64,000 bases of DNA, taken from Pseudomonas sp. TTU2014-080ASC. GTDB taxonomy: Bacteria > Pseudomonadota > Gammaproteobacteria > Pseudomonadales > Pseudomonadaceae. The notes below the pieces were generated by a model. It saw only the letters and a program-made list of their open reading frames with translations, had not been told where the DNA came from and ran no database searches. Where the stretch lies: the NCBI RefSeq assembly GCF_001446935.1, contig NZ_LKKK01000001.1, forward strand, positions 620,001 to 684,000, written 5' to 3'. Below are positions 29,169 through 38,393 of this stretch, piece after piece (the first letter of the stretch is position 1; each line of letters opens with the position of its first letter). A program made the position numbers and the translations under genes.

Positions 29169-29404
29169 AAAAGACCACTCCTCAGCAACACCATGATCTT
29201 CGGGCCGCGTAAACCCATGTTTATGCGACCGTTTTATTATTTATATGTGCACTTTTATAGCGTCAGGGCACAAAAAAGCTGACCGAGAGTAGCAGCTTTG
29301 CCAAATAGCGACCAGCACCAAAATGCGTCGAAGCGGTCATTAAAATGACTCGCAAACACACTTTGGTCACAGGTTTTATCTGACGATTCGAGGCTGGCGG
29401 GATT

Positions 29405-29439
29405 AAAAAAGGCGCTCTGCAAGCCTGCTCAGAGCGCCT
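29405..29439 (-). terminator. Intrinsic terminator after fadD2
   Basis: On the minus strand AGGCGCTCTG and CAGAGCGCCT pair (29410-29439), followed by TTTTTTAATC. It lies 20 bp below the fadD2 stop. The remaining 29169-29404 upstream of fadD1 is AT-rich in parts and should hold the fadD1 promoter, but I cannot define it. Confidence 0.85.
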
Positions 29440-29458
29440 GATGGTAGATACGAAAGCG

Positions 29459-31147
29459 TTACACCGTGTCGCGCAGCTCTCGCCGAAGGATTTTGCCAAC
29501 CGGGCTCATTGGCAAGGCATCACGCAGGACAATCTCTTTGGGGACTTTGTAGCCGGTGAAGTTTTCCTTGCAGTAGTCATGCAGCTCTTCAACCGTCAGG
29601 GATGCATCACGCGGAACCACAAAGAGCTTAACCGCCTCGCCGGATTTGGCATTGGCAATACCAATGGCAGCACAGTTGGCCACTTTCGGATGGGCCATAA
29701 CGACATCTTCAATCTCGTTGGGGTATACGTTGAAGCCCGAGACAATGATCATGTCTTTTTTACGATCGACGATACGCACAAAGCCATCCGGATCAATGAT
29801 CGCGATGTCACCGGTTTTGAACCAACCCTCTTCATCCAGCACTTCTGCCGTCGCTTCAGGACGATTCCAGTAACCCAGCATCACTTGCGGACCTTTGATG
29901 CACAGTTCACCGCGCTCGCCGAGCGGCTGCTCCACGCCTTCATCATTTATCACTTTGAAGCTGGTACCAGGCATCGGGATGCCCACAGTGCCAAGGCGCG
30001 CCGCGTCGCCATAGGGATTAGCACTGGCCACTGGCGAGGTCTCGGTCAAGCCGTAGCCTTCAACAATGGTACAGCCGGTGATTTCTTTCCAGCGCTCAGC
30101 GGTTGCCTTGACCAACGCGGTACCGCCGGAGTTGGTCAGCTTGAGGTGGGAGAAATCGAGGTTGCGGAACTCCGGATGATCCATCAGCGCGACAAACAAG
30201 GTGTTCAGTCCCAGTAAGCCGGAGAACTGCCATTTACTCAGTTCTTTAACAAAGCCAGGAATATCGCGGGGGTTGGTAATCAATACGTTATGGTTGCCGT
30301 TGACCATCATGCACATGCAGTTCGCGGTAAAGGCATAGATGTGATACAGCGGAAGCGGCGCGATCATGATCTCCTGGCCCTGCTTCATCATCGGCGTACC
30401 ATCAGCGCCTAACTGCGACATGCAGGCATCCACCTGCAGCATGTTGGCGATCAGGTTACCGTGGGTCAGCATGGCACCTTTGGCCACACCAGTGGTACCG
30501 CCGGTGTACTGCAGTACGGCGATATCCTGCTGAGTCAGCTTGACCGGCTTAAGCGCATGGCCGTGGCCCTGCTTGAGTGCAGTTTTGAAATGAACCGCTT
30601 GGGGCAGGTGAAAGTCCGGCACCATCTTTTTAACTTTTTTGACCACTGTATTGACCAGCCAGCCCTTGAGCCCAGGCATCAGGTCGCCCATACGGGCTTC
30701 AATCAGGTAGTCGATTTCGGTATCTGGCAGTACATCCTGGACCAGCTTGCCGAACATATTCAAATACACCAAGGCACGGACCCCGGCATCTTTAAACTGA
30801 TGGCGCATTTCCCGCGCGGTGTACAGCGGGTTGGTGTTGACCACCACCAGCCCGGCACGCATGGCACCGAATACGGCGATGGGATACTGCAGGACGTTGG
30901 GCATTTGCACGGCGATGCGGTCGCCGGGCTGAAGATCAGTGTTTTTTTGCAGGTAGGCTGCAAAGGCAGCAGAGAGACGGTCCAGTTCAGCGTAAGTCAG
31001 CGTGACTCCCATATTGCTGAAGGCCGGGCGATCGGCGAAGGTCTTGCAGGAGCGTTCAAACACCTCGACGACCGATTTGTAGGCACTAATGTCTATCTCG
31101 TTTGGAACGCCAGCTGGGCGCTTATCATTCCAGAAATCCGACTGCAT
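29459..31147 (-). CDS. fadD2: Long-chain acyl-CoA synthetase FadD2
   Basis: A 562-residue paralog of the downstream FadD1. Motifs: QYTGGTTGVAKGAMLTHGN, EGYGLTETSPVASANPYG, and DRKKDMIIVSGFNVYPNEIE, with the C-terminal SPVGKILRRELRD catalytic-lysine element. The N-terminus MQSDFWNDKRPAGVPNEID is the Pseudomonas FadD2 form. In P. aeruginosa FadD1 and FadD2 differ in chain-length preference; that cannot be judged here. Upstream (31148-31388) there is no gene; this 240 bp should carry its promoter, but I see no clear operator. Confidence 0.9.
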   Translation of the reverse strand: MQSDFWNDKRPAGVPNEIDISAYKSVVEVFERSCKTFADRPAFSNMGVTLTYAELDRLSAAFAAYLQKNTDLQPGDRIAVQMPNVLQYPIAVFGAMRAGLVVVNTNPLYTAREMRHQFKDAGVRALVYLNMFGKLVQDVLPDTEIDYLIEARMGDLMPGLKGWLVNTVVKKVKKMVPDFHLPQAVHFKTALKQGHGHALKPVKLTQQDIAVLQYTGGTTGVAKGAMLTHGNLIANMLQVDACMSQLGADGTPMMKQGQEIMIAPLPLYHIYAFTANCMCMMVNGNHNVLITNPRDIPGFVKELSKWQFSGLLGLNTLFVALMDHPEFRNLDFSHLKLTNSGGTALVKATAERWKEITGCTIVEGYGLTETSPVASANPYGDAARLGTVGIPMPGTSFKVINDEGVEQPLGERGELCIKGPQVMLGYWNRPEATAEVLDEEGWFKTGDIAIIDPDGFVRIVDRKKDMIIVSGFNVYPNEIEDVVMAHPKVANCAAIGIANAKSGEAVKLFVVPRDASLTVEELHDYCKENFTGYKVPKEIVLRDALPMSPVGKILRRELRDTV

Positions 31148-31387
31148 TATTTTTATCCTCTTACCCTGAGAACTTCATTCCGCACATGCGGAGTTGCAGG
31201 GAAAGTAGCAGCTAACGGGGAACTGGCAAATAGCGCCAAAGCTTGATTGATGGGATGAATTCTGCCTCCCCTCTGCAAGCTATTGATATATAGGGCCGCA
31301 CGCTCAGCCCATGGTGCTGCCCTGAAACACGGCGAAGCATTTGACTCAAACGTCCTGTGCAGGCGCGCGGCGAATACGGTTTACACG

Positions 31388-31789
31388 TTATTGCGCGCCG
31401 CTGAGTTGCTGACTTGCCGCAACATAATCCTGGCGGAATTGCTCGCTCTCAATCCAGGCTAGTGCAGCCGCTTCGTCACTGCCCTCAGCCCATTGGTGAT
31501 ACTCAATCAACGCGGCAAGAATAAAGTCGGTCGCGCCCTCCTCACCTTCCTGCTCAAAAACGATTTCCAGCAGCGGATGATTGAGGAAAGCCAGGCAAAG
31601 CGCCTGCTGGCTGTTCTTACCGGCATCGCGCATGGCGATAAACAGCTCGGTCAGGTCGACGGCTTCGAGGTCGATGCGATCATCATTCGGGTCCAGATCA
31701 GGCGCAGGAGCCTGGCGTTTCACCCGATTCTCACGGGCCTTGGTCTTCGCCCGCTGAGCGCGCTTTTGTTGCTTGGATACGGATGCCAT
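31388..31789 (-). CDS. Conserved hypothetical protein, basic N-terminus
   Basis: A 133-residue soluble protein; I use the ATG at 31789 (MASVSKQQKRAQRAKTKARE) with AAGG about 6 bp upstream, instead of an 11-residue-longer reading. The N-terminal 25 residues are strongly basic (Lys, Arg, Gln), the rest acidic and helical (ELFIAMRDAGKNSQQALCL; FEQEGEEGATDFILAALIEY). The basic tail suggests nucleic-acid or ribosome contact, but this is inference. No named family recognised. It stands alone upstream of fadD2 on the same strand. Confidence 0.75.
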   Translation of the reverse strand: MASVSKQQKRAQRAKTKARENRVKRQAPAPDLDPNDDRIDLEAVDLTELFIAMRDAGKNSQQALCLAFLNHPLLEIVFEQEGEEGATDFILAALIEYHQWAEGSDEAAALAWIESEQFRQDYVAASQQLSGAQ

Positions 31790-31934
31790 AAATGCCTTGT
31801 CATGTACGCAGTGGAAATGCACCGGACACCTGCCTGTTCAGGGTCGGACGCGGCTGCAAAGCATGCCACGTATCGGTGTTTCAGGCACCCGGGCAAATCC
31901 GTTTAGGTACTCAATGGCATGCCGTATCCACCAA

Positions 31935-32099
31935 TCAGTCGTGTTGCATGCCCCTCGGAATCAATTCGACCTTGTAGCCATCCGGGCCTTGCAGCAAAGC
32001 GATCACGGTCTTGCCGTGCTGCATAACGCCTGCCTCACGCACCACCTTGTGCCCAAGCCCACGGGCATGTTCGCAAACGCGCGCAGCGTCATCAGCCCC
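31935..32099 (-). pseudogene. Remnant of a lactoylglutathione lyase (glyoxalase I)
   Basis: On the minus strand an open frame of 55 codons ending at 31935 encodes ADDAARVCEHARGLGHKVV, then REAGVMQHGKTVIALLQGPD and GYKVELIPRG, a clear C-terminal glyoxalase I half (GloA-type, metal-ligand Glu in KVELI). Upstream the frame loses similarity and meets a stop at 32121-32123. The N-terminal half with the other metal ligands is absent and there is no start codon with a ribosome-binding site. It is best read as a decayed gene fragment. Confidence 0.7.
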
Positions 32100-32179
32100 G
32101 AGGAGTTGGGGGAGCTTGAGTCATATGTGTTTGGCAAAAACTGCTATTACCGGCATCAGGTGGATCAAATGAACTGACT

Positions 32180-32248
32180 CCCTGCGACATCTATTTCGTC
32201 TGGCGCAAGCAGCAGCTGTCGCCGCTGGTGGCGGACTTTATCGCGTAA
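32180..32248 (+). pseudogene. Possible remnant of a LysR-type regulator C-terminus
   Basis: The plus strand reads PCDIYFVWRKQQLSPLVADF, then IA and a TAA at 32246-32248. The pattern, an aromatic strand followed by a basic turn and LSPLV-x-x-FI, resembles the last helix of LysR effector domains. Only about 40 residues are open upstream, to a stop at 32117-32119. Short and weak, so offered with caution; it sits next to the glyoxalase remnant, facing the opposite way. Confidence 0.35.
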
Positions 32249-32416
32249 ATCACGGAATAAATGCCCGCAGGTTGAACCTATTGCTGCCCCCCTCTTTCCA
32301 ATCAGCCAGATCCAGAACGGCAGCCAGCAGCGGCTCTCTGAAAAGGACCTAGTTTTGCCAACACAGGCAACGGAATGCAGAATGGTGAAAATCAGCCGGT
32401 CGCTGGAGGGCTCCCG

Positions 32417-33376
32417 ATGAACCATCATTCTTTGTGGCTGGATTGCGCGGATGCGCCGCCCTTGTACCTCAATCACTGGTCCTGCGGGCAACCCGCCAAG
32501 GCGGTGGTCATGCTTGCCCATGGCATGTCGGAACACAGCGGTCGTTACGCCCGCCTGGCTGAAGCGCTAACGGCTGAAGGTATTGAACTGTATGCCCACG
32601 ATCAGCGCGGTCACGGCAAAACTGCTGCCGAACACGGTACTCCCGGGCACTTTGCAGATGCTGACGGATGGAACTTGGTCATCCGTGATCTTGAGCGGGT
32701 CAACCACCATATTCGACGTGACCATCCGCAAACCCCGATTTTTCTGCTCGGCCACAGCATGGGCAGCTACATCGGCATGGCCTATCTGATGCGCCACAGC
32801 TGCAGCGTGGCAGGCGCAATTCTGTCGGGCTCGAATTACCAACCAGTCGCGCTGTACCAGATGGGGCAAAAGCTGGCCCGTTTCGAACGCTGGCGGCAGG
32901 GTCCATTAGGACGCAGTGCATTGATTGACTATGTTTCGTTCGGATCGTTTAACAAACGCTTCAAGCCCAACCGCACCGCATTCGACTGGCTCAGCCGCGA
33001 CCCACACGAAGTCGACAAGTACATCAGTGACCCTTTCTGCGGACAGCGCTGCAGCAATCAGCTATGGATTGACCTGCTTGGCGGACTGCAATCCATCACC
33101 CCACTGCGCAACCTCGCCCAGATCGACAGTAGACTCCCGATGCTGGTCATCGGCGGAAGCTGTGACCCGGTTAGTCAGGGCCAGCGTCAGCTAGATCTGG
33201 CCAGTGCATTGCGCAAGGCAGGTCATCAGCATGTTCAGGTCCAGCTCTACCCCGAAGCCCGGCATGAACTGCTGAATGAAACCAACCGTGATGAGGCTAC
33301 GCGTTACATCATTGACTGGCTGTTAAAGGCCCTCGACCCCATGCAACAAACACCACCTGAGCAAGAGAGAACGTAA
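32417..33376 (+). CDS. Alpha/beta hydrolase (monoacylglycerol lipase / lysophospholipase-like)
   Basis: A 319-residue cytoplasmic hydrolase of the Hydrolase_4/lysophospholipase group. I use the ATG at 32417 (MNHHSLWLDCADAPPLYLNH) with GGAGG seven bases upstream. Family landmarks: oxyanion-loop HGMSEHSGRYARLA, DQRGHGKT, nucleophile Ser114 in LLGHSMGSYIGM, the acid in IGGSCDPVSQGQRQL, and the histidine in YPEARHELLNE. Its stop overlaps phaJ1 by one base, so the two are co-expressed. A lipid ester substrate fits the fatty-acid context, but the real substrate is unknown. Confidence 0.85.
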   Translation: MNHHSLWLDCADAPPLYLNHWSCGQPAKAVVMLAHGMSEHSGRYARLAEALTAEGIELYAHDQRGHGKTAAEHGTPGHFADADGWNLVIRDLERVNHHIRRDHPQTPIFLLGHSMGSYIGMAYLMRHSCSVAGAILSGSNYQPVALYQMGQKLARFERWRQGPLGRSALIDYVSFGSFNKRFKPNRTAFDWLSRDPHEVDKYISDPFCGQRCSNQLWIDLLGGLQSITPLRNLAQIDSRLPMLVIGGSCDPVSQGQRQLDLASALRKAGHQHVQVQLYPEARHELLNETNRDEATRYIIDWLLKALDPMQQTPPEQERT

Positions 33377-33846
33377 TGACTCAAAGCACCAATACCACCT
33401 ATGACGAGCTGGAAGTCGGTCAAACCGCCAGCTACAGCAAAACTGTGACCGAGCGTGATATCCAGCTGTTTGCCGAAGTGTCCGGTGATCACAACCCAGT
33501 GCACCTGGACGCCGAATATGCTGCCAGCACCATGTTCAAAGAGCGCATCGCCCACGGCATGTTCAGCGGCGCACTGATCAGCGCAGCTGTCGCCTGCGAG
33601 CTGCCTGGCCCAGGCACCATTTATATCGGCCAGACCATGAGTTTCACTGCTCCGGTGAAATTCGGTGACACCCTGACTGTGCGTTTGGAGATTCTGGAGA
33701 AGCTGCCGAAATTCCGCGTCAAGGTTGCCACCCGCGTATTCAACCAAGACGACCAATTGGTTGTAGATGGCGTTGCCGAGATTCTCGCTCCGCGTAAGAA
33801 GCAAACCGTAGAGCTGACTAAGCTGCCTCCGATCACCATCGGCTGA
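33376..33846 (+). CDS. phaJ1: (R)-specific enoyl-CoA hydratase PhaJ1
   Basis: PhaJ hydrates trans-2-enoyl-CoA from beta-oxidation to (R)-3-hydroxyacyl-CoA, the monomer for polyhydroxyalkanoate synthesis. The 156-residue MaoC-like hot-dog protein has the hydratase-2 motif SGDHNPVHLDAEYA with catalytic Asp38 and His43 (spacing of five, as in known PhaJ), followed by RIAHGMFSGALIS. It is coupled to the lysophospholipase-like gene upstream (ATG on the preceding TAATG). With the two fadD genes nearby it completes a fatty-acid handling cluster. No phaC gene is in the window. Confidence 0.9.
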   Translation: MTQSTNTTYDELEVGQTASYSKTVTERDIQLFAEVSGDHNPVHLDAEYAASTMFKERIAHGMFSGALISAAVACELPGPGTIYIGQTMSFTAPVKFGDTLTVRLEILEKLPKFRVKVATRVFNQDDQLVVDGVAEILAPRKKQTVELTKLPPITIG

Positions 33847-33881
33847 TCACGTTTGAGCCATGCAGGCCCTTCCACGCTGAT

Positions 33882-34871
33882 TTACAGACCAGCCAGATGG
33901 GTATCCCCGCGATGGGCCTGCAAATGCGGCAGTACCGCTGACAGAATCGGCTGCTTGAACGCCTCCTGAAAGCGGTGCGCCAGCCCCGGAATCAACTTCA
34001 ATTCACTGCCCTTGATATGCGCCGCCACATGCACACCGTGCATCACCGGTAGCAGCGGGTCCGCAGTCCCGTGTACCACCAGCGTCGGCACGTGCAGACG
34101 GTTAAGCAATTCGACCCGGCTTGGCTCAGCCAGAATAGCGATCAACTGACGTTTCACCCCTTCGGGATTAAAGGCACGGTCATAGGATTCCTCCGCCTGT
34201 TGCAGCAGCAGCTTGCGGTCATCAGGAACCAGCGGACTACTCAGTGCCGAAAGTAAATCTGCCTGCTGTTCCAGAGCTTGTTCACGGTCTTTAGCTTCGC
34301 GCCGGGTCAGCAGCTCCATCAGCTCAGGTCTGGGCGACGGCAAACCTGCCGCACCGGAACTGGTCATCACCAGCGTCAGCGTAAGTACGCGTTGCGGCTC
34401 AAGATCAGCCAGATGCTGAGCAATCATCCCGCCCATGCTTGCACCCAACACATGAAAACGCTGCACGTTCAACGCATCCATGAGTTTCAGGGCGTCACCG
34501 GCCATGTCCCGCAAACTGTAGGCGGAATCCACCGGCAAGCCCAAACGATAACGGATCACCTCATAAACCAGATTGCGCCGCACCGGGGCCTGCTTCCAGC
34601 GGCTGAGCCCGGCATCGCGGTTATCAAAACGCACAACCCTAAAGCCCTGCTCGCACAGGCTGGTAACCACTTCATCGGGCCAGTTAATTAACTGGCCGCC
34701 CAAGCCCATCACCAGCAGTAAAACCGGATCACGCTCATAGCCGACGCTCTGATAGGCCAACTGCACATCGCCTGCATCGGCGTACCGAACCGCCGTTGTG
34801 ACATCACAACGGGAGGACGCAAAAGACGGTACGGCCCACAGCAGGGCCGTAATAATTAGGATAAATCGCAT
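33882..34871 (-). CDS. Exported alpha/beta hydrolase
   Basis: A 329-residue hydrolase with a Sec signal peptide (MRFILIITALLWAVPSFASS), so periplasmic or secreted. Alpha/beta fold features: LLLVMGLGGQLINW (oxyanion region), FDNRDAGLS, nucleophile Ser145 in VLGASMGGMIAQHL, Asp in VHGTADPLLPV, and His in GLAHRFQEAF. It resembles the proline-iminopeptidase/epoxide-hydrolase-like group without a specific assignment. Convergent with phaJ1 at 35 bp. Substrate unknown. Confidence 0.8.
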   Translation of the reverse strand: MRFILIITALLWAVPSFASSRCDVTTAVRYADAGDVQLAYQSVGYERDPVLLLVMGLGGQLINWPDEVVTSLCEQGFRVVRFDNRDAGLSRWKQAPVRRNLVYEVIRYRLGLPVDSAYSLRDMAGDALKLMDALNVQRFHVLGASMGGMIAQHLADLEPQRVLTLTLVMTSSGAAGLPSPRPELMELLTRREAKDREQALEQQADLLSALSSPLVPDDRKLLLQQAEESYDRAFNPEGVKRQLIAILAEPSRVELLNRLHVPTLVVHGTADPLLPVMHGVHVAAHIKGSELKLIPGLAHRFQEAFKQPILSAVLPHLQAHRGDTHLAGL

Positions 34872-34977
34872 ACATCACCAGAAGCTGAAACTGCAGGACG
34901 CAGTTGGCGCAAAATGCGAGATTCTGCCGATAGCGATTCAAGACTGCTGCCACAAAACCGTGACAGTTTGATGAAGA

Positions 34978-35006
34978 AAGCCGAACGGCTATTGCCGTCC
35001 GGCTTC
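34978..35006 (-). terminator. Intrinsic terminator after metE
   Basis: On the minus strand AAGCCGGACGGC and GCCGTTCGGCTT pair with one mismatch around a short loop and are followed by TCTTC. It lies about 10 bp below the metE stop. Confidence 0.7.
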
Positions 35007-35016
35007 GCGAGTTGCC

Positions 35017-37320
35017 TCAGGCAAACTCTTTGCGCAAGGTCTGCGCAGCAACCACCATGTTCACCAGCGCTGCTTCCGTCTCAGCCCAACCACGGGTTTT
35101 CAGGCCACAGTCCGGGTTGACCCACAGGCGCTGAGCCGGAATCCGCCGGGCGGCCTTGCGCAGCAGCTGGACCATCTCGCGGGTATCTGGCACGCGGGGT
35201 GAGTGAATGTCGTACACACCTGGGCCAATCTCATTCGGATAGTCGAATGCCTCAAACGCGTCCAGCAGCTCCATATCCGAACGGGAGGTTTCAATAGTGA
35301 TCACGTCCGCGTCCATAGCGGCGATGGACTCGATCACATCATTGAACTCGCTGTAGCACATGTGCGTATGAATCTGAGTTTCGTCCGCCACACCACTGGC
35401 ACATAGGCGGAAGGCTTCGGTCGCCCAGTTCAGGTAGTTGTTCCACTGCGCCTTACGCAGTGGCAGCCCCTCACGGAACGCCGCCTCATCGATCTGCACA
35501 ATGCGGATGCCGGCGCGCTCCAGATCCACCACCTCATCCCGAATCGCCAGAGCCAATTGACGAGCCTGCTGCTCGCGGGAGATGTCATCCCGCGGGAACG
35601 ACCACATCAGCATGGTCACAGGGCCAGTCAGCATGCCCTTCATGACCTTATTGGTCAGCCCTTGGGCATAGCGGATCCACTCAACGGTCATCGCCTTAGG
35701 ACGACTGAGGTCACCGTAGATGACCGCCGGCTTCACGCAGCGGGAGCCATAACTCTGCACCCAGCCAAAACGGGTGAAGGCATAGCCATCTAACTGCTCG
35801 GCGAAGTACTCAACCATGTCATTACGCTCAGCTTCGCCATGCACCAGCACATCCAGGCCGAGGTTTTCCTGCACCTCAACGGCATGACGGATTTCGCTGT
35901 ACATCGCCTCGGTGTACTCCGCCTCAGAAATCTTGCCCGCTTTAAAGGACTGCCGCGCCAGGCGAATCGCTGAGGTCTGCGGGAACGAGCCAATGGTAGT
36001 TGTCGGGAACAGCGGCAATTGCAGATGCTCACGTTGCAGCTTGATGCGCGTCTCAAACGGCGAATGTCGTTGACTGTCCCGGGCAGTGACCGCCGCCAGG
36101 CGCGCTTGCACCTCAGGCTTGTGGATACGCGGCGACGCAGCACGGGTGGCCTGCACGCTGCGGCTGAGTTCAAGGGCGGCCTGCACCTGGCTGTTGTTCG
36201 GATCGTTCAACGCCAAAGTCAGCACCGCGATCTCTTCGCACTTCTGCACGGCAAAGGCCAGCCAGCTTTTCAGCTCTTCATCCAGACGATCTTCGCGCCC
36301 CAAATCCACCGGGCTATGCAGCAGCGAGCAACTCGGCGCAACCCACAGGCGATCGCCTAGACGCTCCTGAGCCTGCTGCAGAATCTCCAGTGCTTGGTTC
36401 AGATCGGTGCGCCACACGTTGCGCCCGTTAACAATGCCCAGTGACAGCACTTTATAGGCAGGCAAGCGGTCGAGAATGCCGGGGAACTGTTCCGGAGCGC
36501 GTACCAGGTCGATATGCAGACCGTCCACCGGCAGACTAGCGGCCAAGCCAAGGTTGTCTTCCAGCCCTGCGAAATACGTGGCGACCAATTTTTTCAGAGG
36601 GTCGCGCTGCAGCAGGTTATAGGCACGCTCAAATGCGTTTTTCCAATCTTGGGGCAGGTCCAGCGACAGAATCGGCTCGTCGATCTGCACCCACTCAACG
36701 CCAAGGCCGGCCAGACGCTGCAGCACCTCCCCATAGACAGGCAGCAGCGACTCCAAGAGCTCAAGGCGATCGAACTCCTCACCCTTGGCCTTGCCCAGCC
36801 ACAGATAGGTCAGCGGGCCGATCACCACAGGCTTGACGTTGTGGCCCAAGGCAATGGCCTCTTTAACCTCTTCAAACAATTGTTCCCAGCTCAGAGCAAA
36901 CTGCTGATCGCGGGTGAACTCAGGGACCAAGTAGTGATAGTTAGTGTCAAACCACTTGGTCATCTCTTGCGCATGGGCACCGCCACAGCAGCTGCTGCCG
37001 TGCTCAGCCGCAACGGTGCCACGCGCCATAGCAAACAGGGTTTCCAGAGTCGGCTTACCCGACTTCGGACGGAAGCGCTCAGGAATCACGCCAAACATCA
37101 GCGAGTGGGTCAGGACTTGGTCATACCAAGCGAAATCCCCCACCGGCAGCAGGTCGATACCCGCCTCTTTCTGGACCTGCCAGTGCGTGGCACGCAGCTG
37201 CTGACCGGTACTGCGCAAGCCGACTTCGCTAAGCTCGCCACGCCAGTAGGCTTCAAGGGCTTTTTTAAGTTCGCGGTCGCGACCAATCCGGGGGAATCCA
37301 AGGTTATGAGACAAGGCCAT
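35017..37320 (-). CDS. metE: Cobalamin-independent methionine synthase MetE
   Basis: MetE transfers methyl from methyltetrahydropteroyl-triglutamate to homocysteine, the last step of methionine synthesis without B12. I use the ATG at 37320 ([19 protein letters not shown]), giving 767 residues. The N-terminal half carries the duplicated barrel ([16 protein letters not shown]); the C-terminal half has the zinc ligands: His and Cys in [16 protein letters not shown], Glu in [13 protein letters not shown], and Cys in [13 protein letters not shown]. It is divergent from metR with 147 bp between them that hold a MetR-type site. The presence of MetE does not exclude a B12-dependent MetH elsewhere. 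Confidence 0.96.
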   Translation of the reverse strand: MALSHNLGFPRIGRDRELKKALEAYWRGELSEVGLRSTGQQLRATHWQVQKEAGIDLLPVGDFAWYDQVLTHSLMFGVIPERFRPKSGKPTLETLFAMARGTVAAEHGSSCCGGAHAQEMTKWFDTNYHYLVPEFTRDQQFALSWEQLFEEVKEAIALGHNVKPVVIGPLTYLWLGKAKGEEFDRLELLESLLPVYGEVLQRLAGLGVEWVQIDEPILSLDLPQDWKNAFERAYNLLQRDPLKKLVATYFAGLEDNLGLAASLPVDGLHIDLVRAPEQFPGILDRLPAYKVLSLGIVNGRNVWRTDLNQALEILQQAQERLGDRLWVAPSCSLLHSPVDLGREDRLDEELKSWLAFAVQKCEEIAVLTLALNDPNNSQVQAALELSRSVQATRAASPRIHKPEVQARLAAVTARDSQRHSPFETRIKLQREHLQLPLFPTTTIGSFPQTSAIRLARQSFKAGKISEAEYTEAMYSEIRHAVEVQENLGLDVLVHGEAERNDMVEYFAEQLDGYAFTRFGWVQSYGSRCVKPAVIYGDLSRPKAMTVEWIRYAQGLTNKVMKGMLTGPVTMLMWSFPRDDISREQQARQLALAIRDEVVDLERAGIRIVQIDEAAFREGLPLRKAQWNNYLNWATEAFRLCASGVADETQIHTHMCYSEFNDVIESIAAMDADVITIETSRSDMELLDAFEAFDYPNEIGPGVYDIHSPRVPDTREMVQLLRKAARRIPAQRLWVNPDCGLKTRGWAETEAALVNMVVAAQTLRKEFA

Positions 37321-37374
37321 GTCGTAGTGCTCCATCAGTATTCAAGATGGGCACATTCTCGGCAGCCAACCAAA

Positions 37375-37389
37375 TTGAGACAAACTCAA
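37375..37389. promoter_or_regulatory. Candidate MetR operator in the metE-metR intergenic region
   Basis: TTGAG-ACAAA-CTCAA is a perfect 5-bp inverted repeat with a five-base spacer, matching the dyad layout of LysR-type sites and the TGAA-N5-TTCA pattern known for MetR loosely. It lies 55 bp above the metE start and 79 bp above the metR start. A second palindrome, TTGATCAA, follows at 37400-37407. Confidence 0.5.
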
Positions 37390-37467
37390 TATATTTGTCT
37401 TGATCAATAGTTTTTCTCATGTTCAGCTATTAGCACAATGGCATCACCTGAACAGCAAAGAGCCTCC

Positions 37468-38388
37468 ATGTTAGAACTACGCCACCTGAAAACCCTTCAC
37501 GCCCTGCGCGAGAGCGACAGCTTGGTCGATGCCGCCGACCGGCTGCACCTGACCCAATCCGCACTGTCTCACCAGTTCAAGGAACTGGAAGAACGTCTGG
37601 GTATGCAACTATTCGTACGCAAAACCAAGCCAGTACGCTTTACCAGCGCTGGCCTGCGCCTGCTACAACTGGCAGATGAGGTGTTGCCGATGTTGCGCGC
37701 CACCGAACGGGATCTGGCCCGACTGGCCGGAGGAACCGCCGGCCGCCTGCACATGGCGATTGAATGCCACAGTTGTTTTCAGTGGCTGATGCCGACCATC
37801 GACCAATTCCGCGACGCCTGGCCGGAGGTGGAGCTGGACCTGGCCTCAGGCTTCTCCTTCGCCCCGCTCCCAGCCCTGGCCCGTGGCGATCTGGATTTGG
37901 TGGTGACCTCTGATCCGCTCGAAATCGCAGGTATCACCTATGTGCCGCTGTTTACCTATGAAGCGATGCTGGCCGTCGCCAATCAGCATCCGCTGGCAGG
38001 CAAGAGCTGCATCCGCCCGGAAGACCTGACCAGTGAAACCCTGATTACCTACCCGGTGGAACGTGACCGGCTGGATATTTTCACTCGTTTTCTGGAGCCT
38101 GCAGACGTCGAACCGGCCCAGGTCCGTACTTCGGAACTGACAGTGATGATGATGCAACTGGTCGCCAGTGGGCGCGGCGTGTGCGGGTTGCCCAACTGGG
38201 CGTTGCATGAATACAGTTCTCGGGGTTATGTCACGGCCAAACGTCTTGGCGAGAAAGGCCTGTTTGCCACGTTGTATGCCGGTATTCGTACGGACATGCT
38301 GGATGCGCCGTTTATGCGTGACTTCCTGCTAACAGCCAAAGACACCTCGTTCGCCAACCTCGAAGGGGTCAGCGTCGCCAAGGGCTGA
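37468..38388 (+). CDS. metR: LysR-type regulator MetR
   Basis: MetR activates metE and other methionine genes with homocysteine as effector. I use the ATG at 37468 (MLELRHLKTLHALRESDSLV); a start at 37438 would add ten residues. The 306-residue protein has the N-terminal winged helix-turn-helix (DAADRLHLTQSALSHQFKEL) and the substrate-binding-like effector domain. The divergent metE-metR layout is the standard one and strongly supports the name over other LysR members. It ends 5 bp from the stop of a convergent methyltransferase gene. Confidence 0.93.
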   Translation: MLELRHLKTLHALRESDSLVDAADRLHLTQSALSHQFKELEERLGMQLFVRKTKPVRFTSAGLRLLQLADEVLPMLRATERDLARLAGGTAGRLHMAIECHSCFQWLMPTIDQFRDAWPEVELDLASGFSFAPLPALARGDLDLVVTSDPLEIAGITYVPLFTYEAMLAVANQHPLAGKSCIRPEDLTSETLITYPVERDRLDIFTRFLEPADVEPAQVRTSELTVMMMQLVASGRGVCGLPNWALHEYSSRGYVTAKRLGEKGLFATLYAGIRTDMLDAPFMRDFLLTAKDTSFANLEGVSVAKG

Positions 38389-38393
38389 GCAGG

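Noticed and set aside
29441..30217. Plus-strand ORFs opposite fadD2
   Set aside because: Shadow frames; fadD2 is unmistakable on the minus strand.
31773..32177. Plus-strand ORF of 134 residues across the glyoxalase remnant
   Set aside because: No ribosome-binding site or family features; the minus-strand glyoxalase similarity explains the open frame.
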